Source of the DNA: Pseudomonas sp. ICMP22404
GTDB lineage: Bacteria; Pseudomonadota; Gammaproteobacteria; Pseudomonadales; Pseudomonadaceae
Direction: 5' to 3'
NCBI RefSeq assembly: GCF_006227205.1
Contig: NZ_VCNG01000003.1
Location: 310,001 to 374,000 of the forward strand
DNA length: 64,000 nucleotides
The notes under the pieces were generated by a model, which was given only the letters and a program-made list of their open reading frames with translations, searched no databases and had not been told where the DNA came from. The translations under genes and the position numbers were made by a program. Below are positions 1 to 8,057 of the stretch, one piece after another. Every line of letters starts with the position of its first letter. Position 1 is the first letter of the stretch.

Positions 1-298
1 CATCCAACTGCTGTCGAGCATGCAGGGCCAGATGGGCCTGGACCTGGCACGCCAGCATGCGCCGCAACTGATCCTGCTGGATGTGACGCTGCCGGACCTG
101 GAAGGCCTGGAAGTCTTGCGTCGCTTGCGCCAGTCCCCGGCCACCGCGTCCACCCCGGTACTGATGATCACGGCCGATGCCAGCGACCTGACCCATCGCG
201 CCCTCCAGGATGCCGGTGCCACGGCGATCCTGACCAAACCCATCCATATCCAGGCCTTCCTGGCCCACCTTGAACGTTATTTACCGGAGCCTGCATGA
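1..298 (+). CDS. Hybrid sensor kinase, C-terminal receiver domain (5' end outside window)
   Basis: The reading frame is open from the window edge, so only the last ~99 residues of a longer protein are present. They form a CheY-like receiver domain: LILLDVTLPDLEGLEVL holds the phospho-accepting Asp, followed by the conserved Thr (LMITAD) and Lys (ILTKPI). The domain ends almost at the C-terminus, which is usual for hybrid histidine kinases. The stop overlaps the next gene's start as ATGA, so the two are translationally coupled and probably form a phosphorelay pair. The kinase part is inferred and cannot be seen here. Confidence 0.75.
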   Translation, partial: IQLLSSMQGQMGLDLARQHAPQLILLDVTLPDLEGLEVLRRLRQSPATASTPVLMITADASDLTHRALQDAGATAILTKPIHIQAFLAHLERYLPEPA

Positions 299-759
299 AT
301 CGAGACCTGCGCATCCTGATCATCGACGACCAGCGCCCCAACCTGGACCTGATGGAGCAACTGCTGGCCCGCGAAGGGTTGCACAACGTGCTGAGCAGCA
401 CCGAGCCCCTGCGCACCCTGGATCTGTTCAACAGCTTCGAGCCGGACCTGGTCATCCTCGACTTGCACATGCCGGCGTTCGACGGTTTCGCCGTGCTGGA
501 ACAACTCAACCGGCGCATTCCGGCCAACGATTACCTGCCGATCCTGGTACTGACCGCCGACGCCACCCGGGACACCCGCCTGCGTGCCCTGGCCCTCGGT
601 GCCCGGGACTTCATCAGCAAACCCCTCGATGCGCTGGAAACCATGCTGCGCATCTGGAACCTGTTGGAAACCCGGGCGCTCTACAAGGCCTTGCGCGAGT
701 TGATTCCGGCCCAGCAGATCGAGTTGTTGCGCCAGCATCGGCCAGGGCCAAGCCAGTAG
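295..759 (+). CDS. Stand-alone response regulator (receiver domain, no DNA-binding domain)
   Basis: 154 residues. The receiver fold fills about residues 5-125, with acidic pocket D11/D12, phospho-acceptor D56 (VILDLHMPAFDG), T87 and K109 (FISKPLD). The remaining ~35 residues are helical and contain no helix-turn-helix or enzymatic domain. The start overlaps the stop of the upstream hybrid kinase by 4 bp. A short receiver coupled to a hybrid kinase suggests that it passes phosphate to another protein or inhibits the kinase; this is inference. It is followed by a tandem GCTGTGG run and a REP pair, so transcription probably ends there. Confidence 0.8.
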   Translation: MNRDLRILIIDDQRPNLDLMEQLLAREGLHNVLSSTEPLRTLDLFNSFEPDLVILDLHMPAFDGFAVLEQLNRRIPANDYLPILVLTADATRDTRLRALALGARDFISKPLDALETMLRIWNLLETRALYKALRELIPAQQIELLRQHRPGPSQ

Positions 760-761
760 GC

Positions 762-796
762 GCTGTGGGCTGTGGGCTGTGGGCTGTGGGCTGTGG
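762..796 (+). repeat. Five tandem copies of GCTGTGG
   Basis: Five perfect 7-bp units run directly into the GTGGGAGC start of the next REP element. The unit resembles the REP's own first bases, so the array probably arose by slippage at the REP edge. It looks like a possible variable-number repeat. Confidence 0.85.
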
Positions 797-884
797 GAGC
801 AAGGCTTGCCCGCGACTGCGGTAGATCAACCAGCAAAAATGTCGACTGGTCTGCCCCTATCGCGAGCAAGCTTTGCTCCCACAG
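791..884. repeat. REP pair (GTGGGAGC family)
   Basis: Two inverted REP halves: TGTGGGAGCAAGGCTTGCC at the left and GCAAGCTTTGCTCCCACA at the right, with about 50 bp between them. A degenerate single half follows at about 909-932. Intergenic, just after the response regulator. Confidence 0.85.
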
Positions 885-949
885 GGTTTGCGCCGGCTGC
901 CTGGTATCAAGGCAAGTCCTTGCTCCCATAGTAACCTGTGGGTACGGCC

Positions 950-1390
950 TCAATGACCGCGAATGTAATGCTCCAACTGCCGAATCAGATCCGCTTGTTC
1001 GACGATGGCCTGCTTCACCAGGTCGCCAATCGACAACAGACCGATCAACTGCCCGTTATCCAGCACCGGCAAGTGCCGCAGGTGGCTGTCGGTCATCACT
1101 TCCATGCAGCGCTCGATGCTCTGCTGGCTGTCGGCGGTGACCACCGGCGCGCTCATAATGGTGCGCACCGACGTCCCCACCGAGGAGCGTCCGTGCAGCA
1201 CCATCTTGCGCGCATAGTCCCGCTCGCTGAACACCCCCACCACCTGGCCGTCCTCGATCACCGGCAACGCGCCGACGTTCTTCTCGGCCATGATCCGCAG
1301 GGCTTCGAGCACCGTTTGGTCAGGCGCAATGCTGTGGACGTGCTGGTTTTGCACACTCTTGAGTTTCACCAGTTGAGCGGCGGTTTTCAT
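950..1390 (-). CDS. CBS-domain protein
   Basis: 146 residues made of two CBS motifs (about residues 10-70 and 78-135), each ending in the typical V(F/L)S.(R/G)D pattern (GVFSERDYARK and GLLSIGDLVKQ). Paired CBS motifs bind adenine nucleotides and usually act as energy or ionic sensors; no catalytic domain is attached. It is a cytosolic stand-alone CBS protein common in Pseudomonas. It lies downstream of nirD on the same strand but is separated by a 200-bp gap holding a REP-like element, so it is probably transcribed independently. Confidence 0.85.
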   Translation of the reverse strand: MKTAAQLVKLKSVQNQHVHSIAPDQTVLEALRIMAEKNVGALPVIEDGQVVGVFSERDYARKMVLHGRSSVGTSVRTIMSAPVVTADSQQSIERCMEVMTDSHLRHLPVLDNGQLIGLLSIGDLVKQAIVEQADLIRQLEHYIRGH

Positions 1391-1449
1391 TATCGATCCC
1401 CAACTTCACATAAAGGGCAAACAGCAAAATTCGATTCAGACACAATCCC

Positions 1450-1574
1450 TGTGGCGAGGGGATTTATCCCCGCTGGGCTGCGAAGCGGCCCCCTGCATTC
1501 CGATTGATACACCGCAGCGGCAAAAATATTTGGGGCTGCTGCGCAGCCCAACGGGGATAAATCCCCTCGCCACA
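1450..1574. repeat. Inverted repeat of the second family (GTGGCGAGGGGATTTATCCC)
   Basis: The left arm begins TGTGGCGAGGGGATTTATCC and the right arm ends with its reverse complement. Internal GCTGCGAAGCGGCCCC and GGGGCTGCTGCGCAGCCC segments are also inverted. It is a different sequence family from the GTGGGAGC REPs and recurs at 58558 and 60083. Confidence 0.8.
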
Positions 1575-1598
1575 AAAGCAGTGTTCCCGAAGGCGCGA

Positions 1599-1976
1599 TC
1601 AATCCTCACCAATCTCCACCACATCACCATTCAACCGCACCGGCCACACCCGCAGGCGCTGTTCCGGGTATTCCAGGCAATGGCCGTCTTCCAGGCGGAA
1701 ATGCTGCTTGTACATCGGCGAGGCAATCACCAGATCCCCCTTGATGCTACCCAACAGGCCGCGGCCGATGACATTCGCGCCCGATTTGGGGTCGCGGTTG
1801 TCGATGGCGTACAGCGGCTTGTCCTGCTGTTCGGGCAGATACAGCAGCGCCACCTGGCTGCCGTCGTGCCAGGCGACCACGCCGGAGTTGGGGACCAGGT
1901 CTTCGCGACTGCATAGGGCACGCCATTGCACCTGGGCTTCGGCGGTGGGGATACGAACGACGTTTGACTGGCTCAT
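1599..1976 (-). CDS. nirD: Nitrite reductase (NADH) small subunit NirD
   Basis: 125 residues, the usual NirD size. It has a Rieske-like fold without the iron-sulfur ligands: SPMYKQHFRLEDGHCL stands where a true Rieske protein carries CxH and CxxH. It associates with NirB to reduce nitrite to ammonium with NADH in the cytoplasm, feeding nitrogen assimilation. Its ATG overlaps the nirB stop (ATGA), so the pair is translationally coupled. No nitrate reductase or siroheme synthase follows; the next element is a repeat and an unrelated CBS gene, so those functions must be elsewhere. Confidence 0.95.
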   Translation of the reverse strand: MSQSNVVRIPTAEAQVQWRALCSREDLVPNSGVVAWHDGSQVALLYLPEQQDKPLYAIDNRDPKSGANVIGRGLLGSIKGDLVIASPMYKQHFRLEDGHCLEYPEQRLRVWPVRLNGDVVEIGED

Positions 1977-4537
1977 CAGAGCACCTCCTCGGTGACGGGA
2001 ATCAGGTGAAGTTCACCGGCGTGAACCGGCCGGCGCTGGCCGCGTTCGCGGACGAAATGAACATCCGGATCGCCGCGTTTGTCGTTGACGAACGTGCGGA
2101 AACGCTTGAGTTTTTCCGGGTCCTTGAGGGCGTTGGCCCATTCGCATTCGTAGCGGTCGACCACCAGTTGCATCTGGGCTTCGAGCTCTGCCCCCAGGCC
2201 CAGGCTGTCGTCGATGATCACGTCCTTGAGATAGTCCAGACCGCCCTCGAGGCTTTCGCGCCAGACCGACGTGCGTTGCAACTTGTCGGCGGTGCGGATG
2301 TAGAACATCAGGAAGCGGTCGACGTAGCGGATCAGGGTTGCATCATCCAGGTCGGTGGCGAACAGCTCCGCGTGCCGAGGACGCATGCCGCCGTTGCCGG
2401 CGACATAAAGGTTCCAGCCCTTCTCCGTGGCAATCACGCCGACGTCCTTGCTCTGAGCCTCGGCGCACTCGCGCGTGCAACCGGACACCGCGAACTTGAG
2501 TTTGTGGGGCGAGCGCAGGCCCTTGTAGCGATCTTCGAGGGTCAGGGCCATTTGCACACTGTCCTGCACGCCGTAACGGCACCAGGTGCTGCCCACGCAG
2601 GATTTCACCGTGCGGGTGGATTTGCCGTAGGCATGGCCCGTTTCGAAACCGGCTTCGATCAGCTCGGCCCAGATGTCCGGCAACTGGTGCAGTTGGGCGC
2701 CGAACAGATCAATGCGCTGGCCGCCGGTGATCTTGGTGTAGAGGTCGTATTTCTTCGCCACCACGCCGATGGCGATCAGTTTGTCGGCGGTGATCTCGCC
2801 GCCGGCGATACGCGGCACCACCGAATAGGTACCGTTTTTCTGCATGTTCGCCATGAAGGTGTCGTTGGTGTCCTGCAACGGCACCAGCGACGGATCCATG
2901 ATCGGTTGGTTCCAGCACGAAGCCAGGATCGAGCCCACCGCTGGTTTGCACAGGTCGCAACCGGTGTGCCCACGGCCGTGTTTGGCCAGCAATTCGTCGA
3001 AGCTGATGATCCCTTCCACCCGCACCAGGGCGTACAGCTCCTGGCGGGTGTAGGCGAAGTGTTCGCACAGGCTCTTGTCGACAGTGACGCCACGGGCGAC
3101 CAACTCATGTTCGAACACCTGCTTGACCAGCGCGGCGCAGCCGCCGCAACCGGTACCGGCCTTGGTGTCGCACTTCAGTTGTCCCAGATCCGTGCAGCCG
3201 CCGTCGATGGCCGCGCAGATCGAGCCTTTGGTGACGTTGTGGCACGAGCAGATGGTCGCCGCTGCGGGCAGCGCGGCCGGGCCCAGGGTCGGTGCGCCTT
3301 CGGAGGTGGGCAGGATCAGGCTGGCGGCATCCTTGGGCAACGCAATGCCGTTCTGCATGTACTGCAGCAAGGTGTCGTAGTAGCTGTTGTCACCCACCAG
3401 CACCGCGCCGATGACACGCTTGCCATCGGCGTCCACCACCAGTCGCCGGTAACTGGCGCTGGTTTCGTCGATGAACTGGAAGCTGCGCGAGCCCGGCGTG
3501 TGGCCGTGGGCGTCGCCGATGGAGCCAACGTCCACGCCGAGCAATTTGAGCTTGGTGGACATGTCGGCGCCGGTGAACGGCTCGCCGCTGTCGCCGCTCA
3601 GCTGGGCCGCAACGCTGCGAGCCATCTGGTAACCCGGAGCGACCAGGCCGAAGATGTTGCCGTTCCAGGCCGCGCATTCGCCGATGGCATAGATGTCCGG
3701 GTCGCTGCTCAAGCATTGGTCATCGATCACGACGCCACCGCGCGGACCGATCTGCAAATCGCTCTGGCGGGCCAAGGCATCCTGGGCGCGGATACCGGCG
3801 GAGAACACGATCAGGTCGGTTTCCAGGAAGTCGTCGTTGCCGAAATTCATCCGATAGCGGTAGTGCTCACCAGCGCTGATGGATTGGGTGCCCTTGGACA
3901 GGTGCACGCCGACACCGAGTTTTTCGATGCGAGCCTTGAGGGCCAGGCCGCCCTGCTCATCCAATTGCACCGGCATCAGCCGTGGGGCGAATTCCACCAC
4001 GTGGGCTTCCAGGCCGAGAGTCTTGAGGGCATTGGCCGCTTCCAGGCCCAGCAGGCCGCCGCCAACCACCACGCCACGACGGGCATTGGTCGCAGCGGCG
4101 CGGATCGCGTCCAGGTCTTCAAGGGTGCGATAGACCAGGCGGGAGTCACCGTCGGCGCCTTCGATGGGCGGCACGAACGGGTAGGAGCCAGTGGCGAGTA
4201 CCAGCTTGTCGTAGCCGATGCGTTCCTGGCCGGTGACAACCTGACGGGCCTGGCGATCGATCTCCAGCACCGGTACACCCAAGTGCAGCGTGACGCCGGG
4301 GGTCTGGTACAACGAGGCTTCGCCGAGGGCCAGGGATTCGGCGTCGCGGCCAGAGAAATACTCGGACAGGTGCACGCGGTCATAGGCACGCATCGGCTCT
4401 TCGCTGAACACATGCAGACGGTAATGGTTGAGGGCACCGCGCTCGATCAATTGTTCGACGCAGTGATGGCCGACCATGCCATTGCCGATCACGATCAGCG
4501 TTTGCAGCTTGTTCAGGGAAGCAACGTTGGAATTCAT
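1976..4537 (-). CDS. nirB: Nitrite reductase (NADH) large subunit NirB
   Basis: 853 residues, full length. In order: FAD-binding GNGMVGHH near the N-terminus, a second dinucleotide site VVVGGGLLGLEAAN, a BFD-type [2Fe-2S] domain (CSCHNVTKG and the CGGCAALV segment), a second cysteine-rich stretch (CDLCKPAVGS), and the sulfite/nitrite reductase core with siroheme/[4Fe-4S] ligands C-x5-C (SCVGSTWCRYG) and C-x3-C (SGCTRECAEAQ). It reduces nitrite to ammonium using NADH. The start MNSNVASLNK was chosen because upstream in-frame codons lie inside the leader terminator and encode no conserved sequence. Expression should need sigma-54 and relief of the leader terminator. Confidence 0.95.
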   Translation of the reverse strand: MNSNVASLNKLQTLIVIGNGMVGHHCVEQLIERGALNHYRLHVFSEEPMRAYDRVHLSEYFSGRDAESLALGEASLYQTPGVTLHLGVPVLEIDRQARQVVTGQERIGYDKLVLATGSYPFVPPIEGADGDSRLVYRTLEDLDAIRAAATNARRGVVVGGGLLGLEAANALKTLGLEAHVVEFAPRLMPVQLDEQGGLALKARIEKLGVGVHLSKGTQSISAGEHYRYRMNFGNDDFLETDLIVFSAGIRAQDALARQSDLQIGPRGGVVIDDQCLSSDPDIYAIGECAAWNGNIFGLVAPGYQMARSVAAQLSGDSGEPFTGADMSTKLKLLGVDVGSIGDAHGHTPGSRSFQFIDETSASYRRLVVDADGKRVIGAVLVGDNSYYDTLLQYMQNGIALPKDAASLILPTSEGAPTLGPAALPAAATICSCHNVTKGSICAAIDGGCTDLGQLKCDTKAGTGCGGCAALVKQVFEHELVARGVTVDKSLCEHFAYTRQELYALVRVEGIISFDELLAKHGRGHTGCDLCKPAVGSILASCWNQPIMDPSLVPLQDTNDTFMANMQKNGTYSVVPRIAGGEITADKLIAIGVVAKKYDLYTKITGGQRIDLFGAQLHQLPDIWAELIEAGFETGHAYGKSTRTVKSCVGSTWCRYGVQDSVQMALTLEDRYKGLRSPHKLKFAVSGCTRECAEAQSKDVGVIATEKGWNLYVAGNGGMRPRHAELFATDLDDATLIRYVDRFLMFYIRTADKLQRTSVWRESLEGGLDYLKDVIIDDSLGLGAELEAQMQLVVDRYECEWANALKDPEKLKRFRTFVNDKRGDPDVHFVRERGQRRPVHAGELHLIPVTEEVL

Positions 4538-4576
4538 AGAAAGCACCCGACAAAAGCCCATCACGGTTTTGAAAGC

Positions 4577-4620
4577 AAAAAAAAAGACGCCTGAAACCTT
4601 GCGGTTCCAGGCGTCTTTGC
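4577..4620 (-). terminator. Intrinsic terminator in the nirB leader (attenuator)
   Basis: Read on the minus strand, GACGCCTG pairs with CAGGCGTC around an inner AACC/GGTT extension and a 4-base loop, followed directly by nine T residues (plus-strand A-run 4577-4585). It sits 40 nt before the nirB start codon and after the promoter, so it must be read through for nirBD to be expressed. This matches leader attenuation by NasT-type ANTAR antiterminators known for nitrate-assimilation operons. Confidence 0.85.
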
Positions 4621-4741
4621 CTGTTCTGTGCGGTATCGACCCGACGACTGCGCCCGATCTACCGTTATTCCCCGGCCTGCTGGCGCTCGATCTTCGTTGA
4701 CCGACGGGGTTGCCCGCTCGATTGTATTCGCGGCGGGCCTG
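4621..4741 (-). promoter_or_regulatory. nirB leader RNA, upstream folding part
   Basis: This is the region between the predicted sigma-54 start (about 4741) and the terminator. On the minus strand CCCGC...GCGGG and CGGTA...TACCG can form stems that could present antiterminator loops. No open frame is used here. The paired stem-loops expected for an ANTAR protein target are plausible, but the exact loops were not resolved by eye. Confidence 0.5.
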
Positions 4742-4751
4742 GGGGATCTCT

Positions 4752-4767
4752 TGCAGCGAGCGTGCCA
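4752..4767 (-). promoter_or_regulatory. Sigma-54 (-24/-12) promoter of nirBD
   Basis: On the minus strand the sequence TGGCACGCTCGCTGCA matches the RpoN consensus TGGCACG-N4-TTGCW at every fixed position but one (C for the first T of the -12 box), with exact GG-to-GC spacing. It lies about 215 bp before nirB, leaving a long leader. NtrC-dependent activation under nitrogen limitation is the expected control. Confidence 0.85.
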
Positions 4768-4804
4768 ACCCTCATATTCCACAGGCTCCAACCGGCTCTA
4801 CCCT

Positions 4805-4826
4805 TGTGGGGCGGGCTTGCCCGCGA
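4805..4826. repeat. Single REP half
   Basis: A lone element, TGGGGCGGGCTTGCCCGCGA, related to the GTGGGAGC family and without a partner. It lies between the nirB promoter and the next, oppositely ordered REP pair. Confidence 0.6.
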
Positions 4827-4975
4827 AGACGGCGCTCCAGTCGCCTGGGAAATTCAGCGTCTGCGACACCGGGACAACTGCCTTCCCATGGTGCGATCCG
4901 ATGCTGCCGGCTTCATAAAAGTGCAGTGCTTCTCGCGGAGAGATCAGTCAACACAGCGGTGAATGGGCGGGCCTC

Positions 4976-5071
4976 ATCGCGAGCAGGCTCGCTCCCACAG
5001 GGTCTGGTGACGAACACAGAAGCTGCGTCTGCCATAAGTCCGATGTGGGAGCGAGCCTGCTCGCGATTACG
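4976..5071. repeat. REP pair in reversed order
   Basis: The left half reads TCGCGAGCAGGCTCGCTCCC and the right half GTGGGAGCGAGCCTGCTCGC. The two halves therefore point in the opposite sense to the other pairs in this window. It lies between the tetR gene's 3' end and the nirB promoter. Confidence 0.8.
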
Positions 5072-5081
5072 GTGCTCAGTT

Positions 5082-5699
5082 TTAAGGAGTGCGGGCGGCT
5101 CTCTGCACCATCGCGACGATACTCACAAACAGCTCTTCCTTCGCTTCGTCAGCGCTGACCTCACCGATGGCGGCCGCGTTGGACAGCGCCTCTGCTGCTC
5201 CCAGCATCGCTCGCAGGCTCGCCTGGGTGATCGTTCTCGTACCCGCGAACGGTTCGAGGACGGTCCGGCATTTGTCGAGAAATATCGCTTCGTACTCCCG
5301 CTTGATGTTTTCCAGCTCCGGTGAACTGGTCAGCGCAGCAATCACGCCCGGAATTTCCCGCCCCTGCTGCAACACGCATTCGACATAGGAAGAGGCGATC
5401 ACCCGGGCCCGGTCTTTCAGCGTCGGTTCGCTCGCTTCAAGGGCTGCGTCCATGAGCCCTGTCTGGCGGACATCGAAATCCTGGTAGAGCGCCGCCAGCA
5501 GCCCGGACCGACTGACGAAATGATCATAGACGATGGGTTTGGTCACTCCGCCCCGATCCGCGAGTCGGGCCAGGGTCAACGCGTCACTGCCCTCTTCCCG
5601 TACCAGCTGCCAGGCGACGTCCAGTAGCTGTCGTTGCCGGTCCTGCCGGGATAAGCGACGACGAGGTACAGACTGCGATTTTTCACCCGTGCTTGACAT
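5082..5699 (-). CDS. TetR/AcrR-family transcriptional regulator
   Basis: 205 residues. The N-terminal helix-turn-helix is clear: LARLADRGGVTKPIVYDHFVSR, about residues 42-65, after a basic leader (PRRRLSRQDRQRQ). The C-terminal ~130 residues are the helical ligand/dimer domain, with no recognisable ligand signature. It is divergent from the flavoprotein gene at 5786, with 86 bp between the starts that contain a TTACT-N3-AGTAA inverted repeat. Local repression of that gene and of itself, relieved by a quinone or other electrophile, is the most likely role; this is inferred from arrangement alone. Confidence 0.85.
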   Translation of the reverse strand: MSSTGEKSQSVPRRRLSRQDRQRQLLDVAWQLVREEGSDALTLARLADRGGVTKPIVYDHFVSRSGLLAALYQDFDVRQTGLMDAALEASEPTLKDRARVIASSYVECVLQQGREIPGVIAALTSSPELENIKREYEAIFLDKCRTVLEPFAGTRTITQASLRAMLGAAEALSNAAAIGEVSADEAKEELFVSIVAMVQRAARTP

Positions 5700-5720
5700 G
5701 CTTACTTTACCAACCGTAAC

Positions 5721-5733
5721 TTACTAAGAGTAA
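5721..5733. promoter_or_regulatory. Candidate TetR operator
   Basis: TTACT-AAG-AGTAA is a perfect inverted repeat in the middle of the divergent tetR/flavoprotein gap. Further GTAACTTA-like copies flank it on both sides (5717-5724 and 5730-5737), so one or two TetR dimers could be accommodated. Confidence 0.55.
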
Positions 5734-5785
5734 CTTAACCAAGCATAACCGCTTCCCCGTCGTTGTTACCAGCAGGAGTTTTGCC

Positions 5786-6418
5786 ATGCACGTACTCATC
5801 GTTGTGGCTCATCATGACCCACGTTCCCTTACCCATAGTCTTGCTGGAAAAATAGGCCAAGGCCTGACCCACGCCGATCCCAACCATACCTTCGAGATAG
5901 CCGATCTGGCCGCTGAAGGCTTCGACCCGCGCTTCAGTTTCGCCGACCACGCAGTCCATCGCCGCGAAGCTTCGCCACCGCCAGACGTACTGGCCGAGCA
6001 GGCGCGAATCGAGCGTGCCGATACGCTGGTACTGGTCTACCCCATTTATTGGTGGTCGATGCCCGCGTTGCTCAAGGGCTGGATCGACCGAGTATTTTCC
6101 AACGGCTGGGCATTCGATTTCAGCCTCGACAAGCCGTTTATCCAGAAGTTGCAGCATCTGCGCGTCCATCTGGTGGCGGTCGGCGGAGCCGATGCCGACT
6201 CCTTCCTGCGTCATGGCTATGGCAAGGCGATGACCACGCAAATCGATTATGGCATTTTTGATTATTGCGGCGCCCAGGTACTGAGCTCGCACCGTTTGCT
6301 CGACTCGGAAATCATCGATCCGCAACTGCACTTGCAAGCCGCCGTCGGCATTGGCCAGCGGCTGTTCGCGACGGTGGACAAGACGGTACAGCTCCACCCG
6401 AGTGCCACCCCCGCGTGA
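5786..6418 (+). CDS. NAD(P)H:quinone oxidoreductase-like flavoprotein (flavodoxin-2 fold)
   Basis: 210 residues. The N-terminus HVLIVVAHHDPRSLTHSL is the flavin phosphate loop of the NQO1/KefF/MdaB family, and YPIYWWSMPALLKGWIDRVF is its conserved isoalloxazine/active-site segment. Such enzymes reduce quinones by two electrons with NAD(P)H and protect against redox-cycling compounds. It is cytosolic, with no signal peptide. It is divergent from a TetR regulator that probably controls it. Its 3' end nearly touches the convergent L,D-transpeptidase gene. The exact substrate cannot be told from sequence. Confidence 0.85.
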   Translation: MHVLIVVAHHDPRSLTHSLAGKIGQGLTHADPNHTFEIADLAAEGFDPRFSFADHAVHRREASPPPDVLAEQARIERADTLVLVYPIYWWSMPALLKGWIDRVFSNGWAFDFSLDKPFIQKLQHLRVHLVAVGGADADSFLRHGYGKAMTTQIDYGIFDYCGAQVLSSHRLLDSEIIDPQLHLQAAVGIGQRLFATVDKTVQLHPSATPA

Positions 6419-6419
6419 C

Positions 6420-7991
6420 TCAGAGTGCTCGACCGCGGGCCGCGGACAGCTTCACATCCCGCCCATAGACATCCGGGATATACACCGCCTGGCCCTGGCT
6501 GTCCGCCTGCACCGTCCAATAACCCAACAGGATCGGCATGGGCTTGGCCAGCCTGAACTCATAGGTCCGCCCATCGGCCAGCAGGGTGTCGGTGCGCAGG
6601 CGTTCGGCCGGAGTCACCAGCAGGTCCCGCAGGTGCATCACTTGCTCGATCCGCACACATCCCGAGCTGAACGCCCGCGGTCCCTTGCTGAACAAGGCCT
6701 GACTGGGCGTGTCGTGCAGGTACACGGAAAACGGGTTGGGAAAGCGAATTACCAGTTTGCCCAACGGATTCTTCGGGCCAGCATCCTGACGCAGCATCAG
6801 GTCGCCCGGATGATCCCAGTCGATGTCTTCCGCCATCAGTGGCAGGCCGTCGCGATCGATGATCTTCAGGTTCTGGCGGCTGAGGAACTCAGGATCGCGG
6901 CGGATCTCCGGCAGCTTGTCTTCTTTCAGAATGGTCGGGGGAATGGTCCAGGTGGGATTGAGGGTCAGCCTCGTCACCCGGGATTTGAGCAGCGGCGTTT
7001 CCCGCTCCGCCCGGCCCACCTGGGTGCGGGTTTGCCAGACCGGCGCGCCGCCCTGGTACACCGTCAACTGGGCCGCCGCGACGTTGACCAGCACACTGTC
7101 AGGTTCCAGGTCCTGGGCCAGCCAGCGCATGCGCTCCAGATTGATTCGCAGTTGCTCGCGGCGCATGGCCGGGCTGACATTCAGCTCGGTGACGGTCCAG
7201 GGCCCCACCACGCCATCGGCTTGCAGTGAATGCCGGAGTTGGAAGCTTTTCATCGCGTCCACCAGGCTCGGGCTGTAATGCTCGTCGCCCACGGCCGGCG
7301 GCGCACTCAGGTAACCTTCGCTGAACAACCGTCGCGCCAGGGCCGGCACCCGGGTGTCCTGCTTGTCCGGTTGCAACAGGGCCCCTGTGGGCACCGGCTG
7401 CCATTCGGACAAAGGTTGTTGCCGCTGCTGGGCATAAAGCCTGCGCAGGTTGCGATAAAGTTCCAGGCTTGGGCGGGCTTGTTCAAAGGCGGCGGCCAGG
7501 TTGTTCAAGCCCGGCCCGGCAATGGCCAGGATCATGGCCTGGCGGTCCTGGGGCTGCGGGCTGGCCTTCCACACCGGCTCCAGGCGGTCCTGGGGCAAAT
7601 AGCCAAAACGCAGTTCATGCAAGGCTTGCAGGTAGCGCTGACTGATGGCGATGTCGACACAGGCCGGGCTCAGGGAGGTATCGGCGGCCGGCAAGCTGTA
7701 GCGGGCCGGGTCCAGTCCATCATCGGCCAGTTGCTGCAACTGAACCCGCAAGGCCATCAGCCGTTCGTCGTCCGACCAGATGGCCTGGCCGGCGTTTTGC
7801 TCGTAGAACGCCTGCAAGCTCAGCATCGTCGGAAAGTCGACACCGCCGGCCAGCACCGGACAAGCCTCCGATAACCGCACCAGCGTGGCCTGTACCGGTG
7901 GCAGATCGCCAAACGAAACGTCACCGGCTGTCGCGACCAATGGCGAAGCGAGCAATAAAAGGCTCAAGTAACATACGGGCTTTTTGAACAA
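6420..7991 (-). CDS. L,D-transpeptidase, YcbB/LdtD-like, with peptidoglycan-binding domain
   Basis: About 523 residues. A TTG start is proposed because GGAG lies 8 nt before it and it gives a clean signal peptide (FKKPVCYLSLLLLASPLVATAGD); the nearest ATG upstream is out of frame. Next come a long N-terminal helical region, a peptidoglycan-binding motif (FQLRHSLQADGVVGPWTV, ~residues 240-260), and the YkuD catalytic domain with YLHDT and the catalytic SSGCVRIEQ. The large size and split architecture match LdtD/YcbB, which makes 3-3 crosslinks in periplasmic peptidoglycan. It is head-to-head with a second L,D-transpeptidase-fold gene. Confidence 0.85.
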   Translation of the reverse strand: MFKKPVCYLSLLLLASPLVATAGDVSFGDLPPVQATLVRLSEACPVLAGGVDFPTMLSLQAFYEQNAGQAIWSDDERLMALRVQLQQLADDGLDPARYSLPAADTSLSPACVDIAISQRYLQALHELRFGYLPQDRLEPVWKASPQPQDRQAMILAIAGPGLNNLAAAFEQARPSLELYRNLRRLYAQQRQQPLSEWQPVPTGALLQPDKQDTRVPALARRLFSEGYLSAPPAVGDEHYSPSLVDAMKSFQLRHSLQADGVVGPWTVTELNVSPAMRREQLRINLERMRWLAQDLEPDSVLVNVAAAQLTVYQGGAPVWQTRTQVGRAERETPLLKSRVTRLTLNPTWTIPPTILKEDKLPEIRRDPEFLSRQNLKIIDRDGLPLMAEDIDWDHPGDLMLRQDAGPKNPLGKLVIRFPNPFSVYLHDTPSQALFSKGPRAFSSGCVRIEQVMHLRDLLVTPAERLRTDTLLADGRTYEFRLAKPMPILLGYWTVQADSQGQAVYIPDVYGRDVKLSAARGRAL

Positions 7992-8057
7992 CTGCTTTAC
8001 TCCAATCCATGGCCGTCTCGTTGACGGTTGACTTTGCGACAGGTACGACCCGCCATC

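Noticed and set aside
1964..4594. 876-residue open frame opposite nirB
   Set aside because: It is the antisense shadow of a high-GC gene: composition is dominated by Ala, Gly, Val, Gln and His, no family motifs, no ribosome site. NirB itself has every expected cofactor motif.
4538..4768. 77-residue N-terminal extension of NirB
   Set aside because: The extension would be translated from the leader terminator and promoter sequence; the start at 4537 gives the normal NirB N-terminus.
8008..8010. ATG as the start of the YcbB-like gene
   Set aside because: It is out of frame with the catalytic domain; the TTG at 7991 is in frame, has GGAG at 8 nt and gives a signal peptide.
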